Assembly: GCF_019351435.1 (NCBI RefSeq)
Contig: NZ_JAHWYN010000021.1
Coordinates: 1-61,211, forward strand
Direction of reading: 5' to 3'
Origin: Flavobacterium taihuense
GTDB taxonomy: Bacteria > Bacteroidota > Bacteroidia > Flavobacteriales > Flavobacteriaceae
DNA length: 61,211 nucleotides
Shown: positions 25,758-34,590 of the stretch, one piece after another
Numbering within the stretch: position 1 is the first letter of the stretch
Layout: every line of letters begins with the position of its first letter
The notes under the pieces: model-generated
The model's database searches: none
Seen by the model: the letters and a program-made list of their open reading frames with translations, nothing else
What the model was told of the DNA's origin: nothing
Made by a program: the position numbers and the translations under genes

Positions 25758-27122
25758 ATGGCCAAGAATTTATTCGACGATTTCAGCCCTGTTTCCGCTA
25801 AACTTTGGAAACAAAAAATTCAATTTGAACTCAAAGGAGCCGATTATAATGAAACTCTGATCTGGAATTCTCCCGAGGACATCAAAGTAAAGCCGTTTTA
25901 TGACAAAGAAGATTTCACTAAAAGATATTCCATTGACACAAAAGCGACGCAATTCAAAATTTGCCAAAATATCTTTGTTTTTGATATAGAAAAATCAATT
26001 GAAAAAGCTTTGGATACCATAAATCGTGGTGCCGAAAGTGTACGTTTTACGATTCCAGAAGAAAGCATAAACATTACTAAATTATTAGAAAAACTTCCTT
26101 TAGAAAAAATTACCATTTACTTTCATTTCCAATTTATCTCAATCGATTTCGTTAAAAAGATTGACACTATTGCAAAAACAAAAAAAGCAACTGTTTATTG
26201 TCTTTTAGATCCAATCGGACAATTAGCCAAAGACGGAAATTGGTATAATACCCCTGAAAAAAACAACTTTGACACCCTAAACATACTTTCCAAAGAAACG
26301 GCATCTCTTTCAATCATAAGTATCAACGGTGGTTTGTATCAGAACGCGGGTGCCAATATGGTTCAACAAATTGCCTATAGCCTTGCACATGCCAATGAAT
26401 ATTTCAACCGAATATCTAATGTAAATCAACCTATTGTTTTCCAAATTTCGGTCGGCGCCAATTATTTTTTCGAAATTGCAAAACTGCGTGCTTTTCGAAT
26501 ATTGTTTAATAGCATAGCTAAAGAGTACAATCACAATTTGGGATGTCATTTGTTGGTTACGCCAACAAAACGCAACAAAACCATTTACGACTATAATGTC
26601 AATATGCTTCGCACAACTACCGAATGCATGAGCGCCATTCTTGGCGGAGCAGACGCCATTGCTAATTTACCCTATGATGCGTTGTATCATAAGGACAATG
26701 AATTTGGCGACAGAATTGCGCGAAATCAATTGCTGATTCTAAAAGAGGAAAGTTATTTTGACAAAGTGGACAATCCTGCAGACGGTAGTTATTATATAGA
26801 AAGCCTAACCAATCAATTAGCCGAAAAAGCACTATCATTATTCAAAGATATTGAAGCCAATGGTGGCTTTTTAAAACAACTCAATGAAGGCATTATTAAA
26901 AGAAAAATTCAGGAAAGTGCCAATGCCGAGCAAACTTTGTTCGATTCTGGAAAGGAAACACTGTTAGGGACCAATAAATATCCCAACAAAAATGACAAAA
27001 TGAAACAGGACTTGGAATTATTTCCTTTTACAAAAATAAAGCCTAGAAAAACATTGATTACTCCAATAATTGAAAAACGTTTGGCAGAAAAACTGGAACA
27101 AGAACGACTATCAAATGAGTAA
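25758..27122 (+). CDS. mutA: Methylmalonyl-CoA mutase small subunit
   Basis: This 454-residue protein is the non-catalytic beta subunit of adenosylcobalamin-dependent methylmalonyl-CoA mutase. It resembles the large subunit (WKQKIQFELKGADYNETLIW, LRTTTECMSAILGGADAI, NPADGSYYIESLTNQ) but lacks a C-terminal cobalamin-binding domain and catalytic residues. The short length compared with about 600 residues in actinobacteria is normal for Bacteroidetes. It lies 79 bp before the large-subunit gene. The complex interconverts succinyl-CoA and methylmalonyl-CoA in propionate metabolism. Confidence 0.92.
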   Translation: MAKNLFDDFSPVSAKLWKQKIQFELKGADYNETLIWNSPEDIKVKPFYDKEDFTKRYSIDTKATQFKICQNIFVFDIEKSIEKALDTINRGAESVRFTIPEESINITKLLEKLPLEKITIYFHFQFISIDFVKKIDTIAKTKKATVYCLLDPIGQLAKDGNWYNTPEKNNFDTLNILSKETASLSIISINGGLYQNAGANMVQQIAYSLAHANEYFNRISNVNQPIVFQISVGANYFFEIAKLRAFRILFNSIAKEYNHNLGCHLLVTPTKRNKTIYDYNVNMLRTTTECMSAILGGADAIANLPYDALYHKDNEFGDRIARNQLLILKEESYFDKVDNPADGSYYIESLTNQLAEKALSLFKDIEANGGFLKQLNEGIIKRKIQESANAEQTLFDSGKETLLGTNKYPNKNDKMKQDLELFPFTKIKPRKTLITPIIEKRLAEKLEQERLSNE

Positions 27123-27201
27123 TCCGATTGCAATATTAAGTCTTCCGAAAACAATAAAAATCAATTTGGTTTACTAACTAAAGTGATTAAAGACTAAAAA
27201 A

Positions 27202-29331
27202 ATGAAAAGAAAAGATTTACAACATATCACACTTAAAGATGATTTTCATACTGCAGAAACTAAATTGCAGACTGAAAATTTCCTCACCGCTGAAGGAATT
27301 GAACTCCACAAAACCTACACCGAAAAAGACATCGAAACCATCGAGCATCTTGATTTTGGAGCTGGATTTGCACCAAACTTGCGCGGTCCTTACGCCACTA
27401 TGTATGTGCGCAGACCTTGGACAATACGACAATATGCAGGGTTTTCCACGGCAGAAGAAAGTAATGCTTTTTACAGACGAAACTTGGCTGCAGGTCAAAA
27501 AGGACTTTCCATCGCTTTTGATTTACCCACGCACAGAGGCTACGATTCGGATCACGAACGAGTAGTAGGTGATGTTGGAAAAGCGGGAGTCGCCATAGAC
27601 TCTGTTGAAGACATGAAAGTATTGTTCAACGAGATTCCGCTTGACGAAATGTCAGTTTCGATGACCATGAACGGTGCCGTTTTACCAATTATGGCTTTTT
27701 ATATTGTGGCTGCCGAAGAACAAGGTGTAAAACCGGAACAGCTTTCGGGAACGATTCAAAACGATATCTTGAAAGAGTTTATGGTGCGTAACACCTATAT
27801 TTACCCACCTACTCCATCGATGAAAATCATCGCCGATATATTTGAATTCACAAGCAATAAAATGCCTAAATTTAATTCCATTTCCATCTCTGGCTATCAC
27901 ATGCAGGAAGCCGGAGCTACTGCCGATATTGAATTGGCCTACACACTCGCAGATGGATTAGAATATATTAGAACTGGACTAGCAACTGGAATGAAAATAG
28001 ATGATTTTGCTCCCCGCCTATCTTTTTTCTGGGCCATCGGAATGAATCATTTTATGGAAATTGCCAAAATGAGAGCTGGAAGAATGATTTGGGCAAAACT
28101 GGTAAAACAATTCAACCCAAAAGATGATAAATCATTGGCATTGAGAACGCATTGCCAAACCTCAGGCTGGAGTTTGACGGAGCAAGACCCTTTCAACAAT
28201 GTTGCTCGAACTTGTATTGAAGCCACAGCTGCAGCTTTTGGAGGAACACAATCCTTACATACCAATGCGTTGGACGAAGCGATTGCTTTGCCTACCGATT
28301 TTTCGGCCCGAATTGCCAGAAATACCCAAATCTATTTGCAGGAAGAAACCAAAATTACCAAAACAGTTGATCCTTGGGCAGGCAGTTTTTATGTAGAAAG
28401 CTTAACTAATGAAATTGCCGAAAAAGCATGGAAACTTATCGAAGAGGTAGAGGAATTAGGCGGAATGACCAAAGCTATTGAAACCGGGATTCCAAAAATC
28501 AGAATTGAGGAAGCAGCAGCCCGCAAACAAGCCCGAATTGATAGTAGCCAAGATATCATTGTTGGTGTAAACAAATATCGTTTGGAAAAAGAAGACCCGT
28601 TGCAAATTCTAGATGTAGACAATCAAATGGTTAGACAACAACAACTAGAACAATTAGACCGAATTAAAGCCTCCAGGGATACTGACAAAGCACAAGCATC
28701 ACTTCGAAAACTAACGCTTTGTGCTCAAACAGGAGAAGGAAACTTATTGGAATTTGCCGTTGAAGCTGCGAGAAATCGTTGCACATTGGGTGAAATTAGT
28801 GATGCATTGGAAACTGTTTTCGGAAGATATAAAGCACAAATTAAATCTTTTAGCGGTGTATATAGCAAAGAAATGAAAGACGACAAAAGCTTTGAAAAAG
28901 CAAAACAACTAGCAGATGCCTTTGCCAAACAAGAAGGGCGCCGACCAAGAATCATGATTGCCAAAATGGGACAAGACGGTCACGATCGTGGCGCCAAAGT
29001 AGTTGCCACTGGTTATGCCGATGTGGGTTTTGATGTGGATATTGGCCCACTATTTCAAACCCCAGCCGAAGCAGCAAAACAAGCAGTAGAAAACGATGTT
29101 CATATATTAGGCGTATCCTCACTCGCAGCTGGCCATAAAACATTGGTTCCGCAAGTAATTGAAGAACTAAAAAAATACGGAAGAGAAGACATTATGGTCA
29201 TTGTGGGCGGGGTCATTCCTACACAAGACTATCAATTTTTATTTGATGCTGGAGCAGTAGCCGTTTTTGGACCTGGAACCAAAATAAGTGAAGCTGCTAT
29301 TCAAATTTTAGAAATTTTAATAGATTCATAA
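27202..29331 (+). CDS. mutB: Methylmalonyl-CoA mutase large subunit
   Basis: This 709-residue protein is the catalytic subunit. The TIM-barrel domain includes RPWTIRQYAGFSTAEESN, the substrate-binding region around SGYHMQEAGA, and RTHCQTSGWSLTEQDPFNN. The C-terminal domain (from about residue 575) carries the cobalamin-binding D-x-H-x-x-G motif in GQDGHDRGAKVV near residues 591-602. It is full length and shows no frame defect. It forms an operon with the small-subunit gene upstream. A hairpin 50 bp downstream (29381-29421) probably protects or ends the transcript. Confidence 0.97.
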   Translation: MKRKDLQHITLKDDFHTAETKLQTENFLTAEGIELHKTYTEKDIETIEHLDFGAGFAPNLRGPYATMYVRRPWTIRQYAGFSTAEESNAFYRRNLAAGQKGLSIAFDLPTHRGYDSDHERVVGDVGKAGVAIDSVEDMKVLFNEIPLDEMSVSMTMNGAVLPIMAFYIVAAEEQGVKPEQLSGTIQNDILKEFMVRNTYIYPPTPSMKIIADIFEFTSNKMPKFNSISISGYHMQEAGATADIELAYTLADGLEYIRTGLATGMKIDDFAPRLSFFWAIGMNHFMEIAKMRAGRMIWAKLVKQFNPKDDKSLALRTHCQTSGWSLTEQDPFNNVARTCIEATAAAFGGTQSLHTNALDEAIALPTDFSARIARNTQIYLQEETKITKTVDPWAGSFYVESLTNEIAEKAWKLIEEVEELGGMTKAIETGIPKIRIEEAAARKQARIDSSQDIIVGVNKYRLEKEDPLQILDVDNQMVRQQQLEQLDRIKASRDTDKAQASLRKLTLCAQTGEGNLLEFAVEAARNRCTLGEISDALETVFGRYKAQIKSFSGVYSKEMKDDKSFEKAKQLADAFAKQEGRRPRIMIAKMGQDGHDRGAKVVATGYADVGFDVDIGPLFQTPAEAAKQAVENDVHILGVSSLAAGHKTLVPQVIEELKKYGREDIMVIVGGVIPTQDYQFLFDAGAVAVFGPGTKISEAAIQILEILIDS

Positions 29332-29380
29332 AATCCACATTTAAAAAATTTACAATCAAAAATCAGGAAATTCATTATTA

Positions 29381-29421
29381 AACTATCAGTACTTTAAAAA
29401 CAACTTTAAATACTGATAGTT
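29381..29421 (+). terminator. Strong hairpin downstream of mutB
   Basis: AACTATCAGTACTTTAAA pairs with TTTAAATACTGATAGTT, leaving one bulged C and a 6-nt loop. It lies 50 bp after the mutB stop. There is no clean T-run after it, so it is a weak intrinsic terminator or an mRNA 3'-stabilising structure. Confidence 0.5.
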
Positions 29422-29865
29422 ATGAATTTTAAAAATGTAACTCAATACATTTTATTTTTAAAAATCCTTCCTGAACTTTACCAATAGTTAAAATTTATTT
29501 TTGTCTGTTTTCATATAACTTTCAACAATAAATGCAAATCATCAACTTCACTTCAAAATAGCGAACAGCACCAATTTTCGAACCCCAACTATCTTTCTCT
29601 ATAATCCTATCTTTGGATAATTTTACTCAAAATCACGATGTAATACTTTATAAATCAACATTATAAGTTAAAATCTGAATAAAAAGTCTTTATAAATTAA
29701 CAATGTAAAAGTAAATAATTAACAATCAATACATTATAATTAACTTACTTTTATATAAAGCTTTTAAAATAAATAAAACAACAAGAAGGGGAAGAAACAA
29801 CGAAAAACCTTATTTTTATTTTAACTCTTAATTTTCAAATATAATTTTAATTTAAAAAGAATATT
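29422..29865. other. Long leader region of the first PepSY-like gene
   Basis: About 440 bp without an ORF. Much of it (from about 29570) is repeated in diverged form before the second PepSY-like gene, including the -7 box and the string AAATAAATAAAACAACAA followed by GGGGAAG close to the start. The conservation of both ends between copies suggests a functional, roughly 250-nt leader. Confidence 0.5.
29608..29615 (+). promoter_or_regulatory. Candidate -7 box of PepSY-like gene 1
   Basis: TATCTTTG fits TAnnTTTG exactly and its surroundings (TATAATCCTA-cTTTGGATAATT) are conserved at 30860 before the second copy. It lies 250 nt before the ATG, so the message would have a long 5' leader. No canonical -33 TTTG was found at the expected distance. 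Confidence 0.45.
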
Positions 29866-30423
29866 ATGAAAACAACTATGTTAATAGTGCTGCTTTTAGG
29901 AATACAGTTCACCTCTTTTTCTCAAGATAAAACGGACAAATTGAATAGTGAAGGAACTATGAGCACAATAGAGCTCCCAGAAATTGTAATTAAAAATGCA
30001 GGAAAGGATTTTTCACTTTACTTGCCAGACAAAAACCCAGACATGACTGTGACTAAACTGGAAAAAGAATTTATAGGTTATGATTTAGGTAAAGATTACG
30101 AGGGATACGAAAATTATCTTGTCATTTTATCAATGAAGAAAGGAACATTGTCCGCAACTTATGATATGAACGGCAAACTCACAAGCGTTGTGGAAAAGTA
30201 TTCCAATACTATGCTGCCTAAAGAGGTTATTTACTCAGTATACAAATCATATCCCGGTTGGAAAATTGTAAATGACAAATATCTTTATACACAGGAAGAT
30301 GGTGATATTACTAAAAAAGAATACAATTTAAAAATCAAAAAAGGTAACGAAACAATTAAACTAAAAGTAAATCCCAAAGGAGACATTATTAGTAAAAAAG
30401 TAATGCCCTTGACCAAAATCTAA
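29866..30423 (+). CDS. Secreted PepSY-like protein, copy 1
   Basis: This 185-residue exported protein has a signal peptide at residues 1-19 (cleavage after FTSFS). A domain follows that reads as PepSY-like, with the repeated pattern VIYSVYKSYPGWKIVND at about 125-141 and KKEYNLKIKKGNETIKLKV near the C terminus. Such small periplasmic proteins are sometimes mislabelled as nicotinate-nucleotide adenylyltransferase in flavobacteria; no such motif is present. It is about 80 percent identical by eye to the next gene. Each copy has its own leader and terminator. Function is unknown. Confidence 0.72.
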   Translation: MKTTMLIVLLLGIQFTSFSQDKTDKLNSEGTMSTIELPEIVIKNAGKDFSLYLPDKNPDMTVTKLEKEFIGYDLGKDYEGYENYLVILSMKKGTLSATYDMNGKLTSVVEKYSNTMLPKEVIYSVYKSYPGWKIVNDKYLYTQEDGDITKKEYNLKIKKGNETIKLKVNPKGDIISKKVMPLTKI

Positions 30424-30449
30424 ACAAAATTAAAATACAACCAAAATTA

Positions 30450-30485
30450 AAGAGCCGATTTGAAATTAATTTTAAATCGGCTCTT
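30450..30485 (+). terminator. Terminator of PepSY-like gene 1
   Basis: AAGAGCCGATTT pairs with AAATCGGCTCTT, with AATT at the centre of the loop, 27 bp after the stop. The hairpin continues into a short T/A-rich tail. A matching hairpin with different stem bases follows copy 2. Confidence 0.75.
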
Positions 30486-30491
30486 ATTAAT

Positions 30492-30670
30492 AATTGAGAT
30501 TCAGGAAAACTTAAATTAAACTTACAGTACTTTTTGCATTAATACAAATGATATCCATCGAATCAGAAACCTTATTAATGAAGTATTCCCCTTTGAAATT
30601 ACCTTGTAAAACTGAAACAAGCTCTATATCTTCCTCATAAAGAATAGACGTTGTAAAGAAACTATAATAT
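30492..30670 (-). pseudogene. Decayed 3' remnant of a peptidoglycan-hydrolase gene copy
   Basis: The sequence from AATTGAGATTCA (30492) resembles that from 31711, which is the 3' end of the intact hydrolase gene. Read leftward, it encodes a short open fragment ending in DIICINAKSTVSLI-stop, against DTSFIVADSTASVI-stop in the intact gene. The frame is blocked by a stop after about 47 codons and the catalytic part is missing. It looks like the trailing edge of the tandem duplication that produced the two PepSY-like genes. Upstream of the last 25 or so codons the similarity is weak, so the call is tentative. Confidence 0.45.
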
Positions 30671-30859
30671 ACGAAATCTCATTTTTTTTTTTACAAATTA
30701 ACCAATCACTATTTTACAGAATTTCCAGAAAATATTTTTTTTACATAAACTAAATTTTTCAATACATAGCTTTTCCATAATAAAAGTAAATCACCAACGA
30801 TAGTCGAAACTAGCAACCAACGCCTCTTTTTTATTCAAAATTATGTTTCTATATAATCC

Positions 30860-30867
30860 TACTTTTG
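30860..30867 (+). promoter_or_regulatory. Candidate -7 box of PepSY-like gene 2
   Basis: TACTTTTG fits TAnnTTTG and sits 255 nt before the ATG, within 5 nt of the spacing in copy 1. The intervening region 30671-31122 has no gene; its later part is the diverged duplicate of the leader before copy 1. Confidence 0.45.
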
Positions 30868-31122
30868 GATAATTATACTTAAAATTTGGGTATACGACTT
30901 TAGAACTGAATATTATAACATTCTATCTGAATAAAAGGTGTCTAAAAATTAACACTGCAAAAACAAATACTTAACAATCTGCGCATTACAATTAAATTAC
31001 TTTTATATGAAGTATCTAAAATAAATAAAACAACAAAAAGGGGAAGCAACAACGAAGAAACCTTGGCATTTATTTTTAAAATAATATTTCAAAATAGAAT
31101 ATTAATATAAAAATAGAATATT

Positions 31123-31662
31123 ATGAAAGCAGTTTTAATTATTGCATTAGTTTTAGGAATGCATATTACCTTATACTCTCAAAATAAGATAGGAGACGTT
31201 AATACTGAAGGTAATATGAGTACAGTGGACCTACCAGAGATTGTTATTAAAAATATAGGAAAAGATTTTTCTTATTATTTACCTGACAAAAATCCTGACA
31301 TTACTGTTAATCAACTTGAGAAAGAATTTGTAGCTTATGATTTAGGGAAAGACTATGAGGGTTATGAAAACTACCTTGTCATTTTATCTACGAAAAAAGG
31401 AACACTATCGGCAACTTATGACATGAATGGCAAACTAACCAGTGTTATAGAAAAATATACTGATACTATGTTACCTCATCCTGTTATTTACTCTGTATAC
31501 AAAGCATATCCGGGTTGGCAAATTGTAAATGACAAGTATCTCTACACACAAGAAAATGGAGATGTTACAAAAAAAGAATACAATTTAAAACTCAAAAAAG
31601 ACAACGAAACAATTAAATTAAAAATAAATCCGAAAGGAGAAATTATTGCGAATGTAGATTAA
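31123..31662 (+). CDS. Secreted PepSY-like protein, copy 2
   Basis: This 179-residue exported paralogue of the preceding gene has a signal peptide at 1-19 (ending TLYSQ) and the same domain, with VIYSVYKAYPGWQIVND at about 125-141. Differences are spread evenly along the protein and the C-terminal six residues of copy 1 are missing, so both copies appear to be under selection. The gene keeps its own promoter-like element and its own terminator. It converges on the peptidoglycan-hydrolase gene. Function is unknown; the PepSY fold suggests binding or inhibiting a periplasmic partner. Confidence 0.72.
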   Translation: MKAVLIIALVLGMHITLYSQNKIGDVNTEGNMSTVDLPEIVIKNIGKDFSYYLPDKNPDITVNQLEKEFVAYDLGKDYEGYENYLVILSTKKGTLSATYDMNGKLTSVIEKYTDTMLPHPVIYSVYKAYPGWQIVNDKYLYTQENGDVTKKEYNLKLKKDNETIKLKINPKGEIIANVD

Positions 31663-31667
31663 AATTT

Positions 31668-31703
31668 AAGAGGCAGTTTGAAATTAATTTCAAACCACCT
31701 CTT
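31668..31703 (+). terminator. Terminator of PepSY-like gene 2
   Basis: AAGAGGCAGTTTGAAATT pairs with AATTTCAAACCACCTCTT apart from a two-base mismatch. It is bidirectional in form and also lies 27 bp beyond the stop of the opposing hydrolase gene, which it may serve too. Confidence 0.7.
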
Positions 31704-31729
31704 AATAATAAATTGAGATTCAAGAAAAT

Positions 31730-32365
31730 TTAAATTACACTTGCTGTACTGTCTGCTACAATAAAGGAAGTATCATAACCTCCAAATCGCACCAAATAAC
31801 TTCTTAATGAAGTACCATAAGCATCTCTAAAAAACCGCTTCCCTTTATATCTGAAATACTTTTTAACAGAACCCACACCAGCAAGATGCGCCGCTGCCAA
31901 AATTCCAGATTCAGTAATACGAGTTCCGTTTAGAACAGTTCCCTCATACTTTTCAATAATCGCTCTTAACTCCCATTTGTTTTTGGATAAAAGAGCAATA
32001 AAAGCTTTTTCTTGCATTCGTGGACTGTTAAGGAAAGCGCTACTATTGTGAACACCAATAGTTTTTAAAGTTTCAATACCAAATTGGTATTTTCCTAAAT
32101 AGCCAAGAGAATTAATTTTTCTGTATTTTCCTTGTGACTCTTTGAAGCCGATTGCTTCTTTATAACCAATAAAAAAGGTTCCAGTATAGGGAATCTCAGA
32201 ATTGGTATAATCGTTCACATTTAAAGATGGTAATAAGTAGGATGTATCATCTGTTTCGTTAATTAGAAACCATGGGGTAGATTCTAATTTGGAGGGTTTA
32301 AATCCGTAGCTTAAAAAAGCTACAACAACAATCAAACCAGTGTAAAAATACCATTTTTTTATCAT
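31730..32365 (-). CDS. Exported lysozyme/transglycosylase-like peptidoglycan hydrolase
   Basis: This 211-residue protein has an N-terminal membrane anchor or signal (about 5-21). A lysozyme-like domain follows: IGFKESQGKYRKINSLGYLG (about 68-87) contains the candidate catalytic Glu in an E-S-x-G setting, and GKYQFGIETL follows. AAHLAGVGSVKKYF near 155-168 matches the later core of such folds. Substrate is presumably peptidoglycan in the periplasm. It converges with the second PepSY-like gene, and a fragment of a second copy lies at 30492-30670. Confidence 0.72.
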   Translation of the reverse strand: MIKKWYFYTGLIVVVAFLSYGFKPSKLESTPWFLINETDDTSYLLPSLNVNDYTNSEIPYTGTFFIGYKEAIGFKESQGKYRKINSLGYLGKYQFGIETLKTIGVHNSSAFLNSPRMQEKAFIALLSKNKWELRAIIEKYEGTVLNGTRITESGILAAAHLAGVGSVKKYFRYKGKRFFRDAYGTSLRSYLVRFGGYDTSFIVADSTASVI

Positions 32366-32718
32366 ATTTGGGTTTTCTTCAAAACGCTGTCCCGTTAAGA
32401 AATTTCTATGCCCAAAGATACGACTTAAAAAATAAAGCTGAAAATCAAGGCTTTAAACTTATCAACTTTTTAAACTTATGGTTCATAAGTCACTAGTTAT
32501 GCGGGTGTTCTAGTTTTGAAAATAAAATTAAAAAATTAAAAAAACATAAAATAACAGACCGTTATTTATAAGCTTATTCCTGTTTAAAAAAAGTAAAAAC
32601 GTCTAGAAAAAGTAAAATAACACTCAAATGATTACAAAATCATCATTTTACGATAACGTTTGAAATAAAAACATAAGAATTATTAAGTAATATATTGATT
32701 TTTTAGGCATGACTAGAA

Positions 32719-32736
32719 TCCCGATAGCTATCGGGA
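32719..32736. repeat. 18-bp palindromic intergenic repeat
   Basis: TCCCGATAGCTATCGGGA is a perfect palindrome. The same core is a frequent dispersed intergenic repeat in flavobacterial genomes, as far as I recall. It is probably part of a REP-type or MITE-like unit extending to about 32830 (GGGAGGGCTGTCC ... AAATCGGGAGATGCC). Confidence 0.6.
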
Positions 32737-32890
32737 GGGCTGTCCATTATATTCCCGATTAACAAAAACTACGGCTAAAAAGCCTTGTTTTTCTAAATCG
32801 GGAGATGCCATTTCCATCCCTCATGCAATCTCATTTTCATAACATCATTTTATGTGAAATTTAATTTTACAAGAAAAAAGATAAAGGCAA

Positions 32891-32931
32891 AAAAAAGCTT
32901 CAAAACTGTTCTTAAACAATTTTGAAGCTTT
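32891..32931 (-). terminator. Terminator of the leftward mltG transcript
   Basis: AAAGCTTCAAAACTGTT pairs with AACAATTTTGAAGCTTT. On the minus strand the stem ends in a run of at least six T. It lies 26 bp after the mltG stop. Confidence 0.8.
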
Positions 32932-32956
32932 CCTTAAATATTACGATATAAAAAAA

Positions 32957-33997
32957 CTATCGTTCCACTCCCTGACTAATAATCCAGTCTGAATATTTTT
33001 TGGCATTTACGTTATGCTCGGCTAATGTAGCCGCAAATTCATGATATCCAAAACGGTCTACACTTGCACAAAAATAGATATAATTGTGTTTTTCTGGGTT
33101 CAAAACCGCTTCAAGAGCCGTAATATCAGGCATTGCAATTGGCCCCGGAGGAAGACCAATATTCACATACGTATTATATGGATGCTTCATAATCAAATCA
33201 TTATAAAAAACTCTCTTGATAACTTGACTAAAATCATTCGATTTCTTTTTCATCGCAAAAATCACGGTTGGATCAGCCTGCAAAGGCATTTCGAGTCTCA
33301 TTCTATTCAAATAAACACCTGCAATTCTCGGTCTTTCGTCTTTCTTAACTGATTCTTTATGCACTATCGAAGCCAAAATTGTGGCTTGTATTGGTGTTAA
33401 ACCTTGTGCAGCAGCCTTAGCCGTTCTTTCTTTATTCCAAAATTTACGATATTCTTTAATCATTTTATCTCGAAACTTCTCTGCCGAAGTATTCCAATAA
33501 ATATCATAGGTATTGGGTATAAACATGACTAGAACATTCTCATCAGTAAAACCATTTTCTTTCAAAAAGATAGAATCTTTAAATGTTTTCAATAATTCCA
33601 GACTATCTGGTTCAATTTGAGAACCGACTCTACCAGCAAAATTCTCTAAGCGTTCTTGGTTATTAAAAGCCAGACTTACAGGATCATTAATCCGCATCGT
33701 TTTAACCAAATCATAACTGCTCATTCCTTTTTTAAGCAAAAAACGACCTGCTTTTACATTTTCAGGGTAACTAGTTTTACCAGCTACCATTTCAAAACGA
33801 TCCATATTTGTTACATAAGGAGCAATAATTTTCTTTGCTTGTTCATAATCGGATCCTGTTGGTACATAGACATACAACTCCTTTTCTTCAAATTTTGTGT
33901 TCCCACTAAAAATTTGATACATCAAAACAAACCCGTAAACGATTAATATTGAAATTAATGCAACGGATACTAATGATACTATTTTTTTTAGATTCAA
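32957..33997 (-). CDS. mltG: Endolytic transglycosylase MltG
   Basis: This 346-residue inner-membrane enzyme cuts nascent glycan strands and so sets peptidoglycan chain length. It has one N-terminal transmembrane helix (about 8-29), a LysM-like segment, and the YceG/MltG domain. The catalytic motif is ILASIVHKESVKKDERPRIA near residues 210-230, with the Glu in HKES. LPPGPIAMPDITALEAVLNP near 280-300 is the other family hallmark. It is the last gene of a leftward cluster with dapF and an acetyltransferase gene (16 bp upstream). Confidence 0.95.
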   Translation of the reverse strand: MNLKKIVSLVSVALISILIVYGFVLMYQIFSGNTKFEEKELYVYVPTGSDYEQAKKIIAPYVTNMDRFEMVAGKTSYPENVKAGRFLLKKGMSSYDLVKTMRINDPVSLAFNNQERLENFAGRVGSQIEPDSLELLKTFKDSIFLKENGFTDENVLVMFIPNTYDIYWNTSAEKFRDKMIKEYRKFWNKERTAKAAAQGLTPIQATILASIVHKESVKKDERPRIAGVYLNRMRLEMPLQADPTVIFAMKKKSNDFSQVIKRVFYNDLIMKHPYNTYVNIGLPPGPIAMPDITALEAVLNPEKHNYIYFCASVDRFGYHEFAATLAEHNVNAKKYSDWIISQGVER

Positions 33998-34013
33998 AAT
34001 AAAAAAATTTAAA

Positions 34014-34568
34014 TTACTGCGCCAGTTCGCTGTCGCTCGTGTGATTATTAATTAATTGAAAAATTGCTTCGTCTTTGTAAATTCCATTTACATAGGTCCA
34101 ATCTTTTTTGACTCCTATTCTTTCAAAACCAAATTTAGTAAAAAGTGCAATACTAGCCTTATTTTTACATCCAATATTTGCATATAATTGATGCAAATTA
34201 AGATTATAAAAAGCATACTGAATAAGCATGTCCAATGCTTCCGAGCCAATATTCTGATTTCTATTCTCTTCGCCCTGAATCACAATCCCAACACCTGCTC
34301 TATTATTCTTGGGATCAAAATCAAATAAATCAATTAACCCCAAAGCCGGAAAATCTTGACCTTGACAAATTGCCAATCGCAGTTGCTTGGCTTCATAAAT
34401 ATCCTGATGGGCATTTTCTAAATACTGCTTCACCAAAAACCGACTGTAAGGCGTATGCGTGTTGCTTACTTCCCAAATACTCTGGTCGTTTTCTATGGCA
34501 TAAATAAACTCCAAATCATTGGGTTCAAGTGCTCGGATGTAAATAGTATCGCCTTTTAATGTTTTCAT
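34014..34568 (-). CDS. GNAT-family N-acetyltransferase (RimJ/RimL-like)
   Basis: This protein is 184 residues long from the ATG at 34568. A longer frame begins at 34625 but the extra 19 residues overlap the preceding gene remnant and do not fit the family, which starts near MKTLKGDTIYIRALEPND. Residues 85-110 (AGVGIVIQGEENRNQNIGSE) contain the acetyl-CoA-binding loop, and NKASIALFTKFGFERIGVKK near 140-160 is the hallmark of this subgroup. It lies 16 bp upstream of mltG, an arrangement conserved with dapF in flavobacteria. The substrate is unknown. Confidence 0.85.
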   Translation of the reverse strand: MKTLKGDTIYIRALEPNDLEFIYAIENDQSIWEVSNTHTPYSRFLVKQYLENAHQDIYEAKQLRLAICQGQDFPALGLIDLFDFDPKNNRAGVGIVIQGEENRNQNIGSEALDMLIQYAFYNLNLHQLYANIGCKNKASIALFTKFGFERIGVKKDWTYVNGIYKDEAIFQLINNHTSDSELAQ

Positions 34569-34590
34569 ATAAATAATTACGAATTTGAAA

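Larger units (their letters stand above)
32366..32956. other. Intergenic region between hydrolase and mltG genes
   Basis: About 590 bp without a gene. It holds the promoter of the leftward hydrolase gene, a perfect 18-bp palindrome at 32719 with flanking repeat-like text (AATCGGGAGATGCC), and the terminator of mltG. Confidence 0.5.

Noticed and set aside
29866..31662. Nicotinate-nucleotide adenylyltransferase function for the paired secreted proteins
   Set aside because: Both have signal peptides and none of the nucleotidyltransferase motifs ((H/T)xGH, ISSTxxR). The name seems to be a database carry-over.
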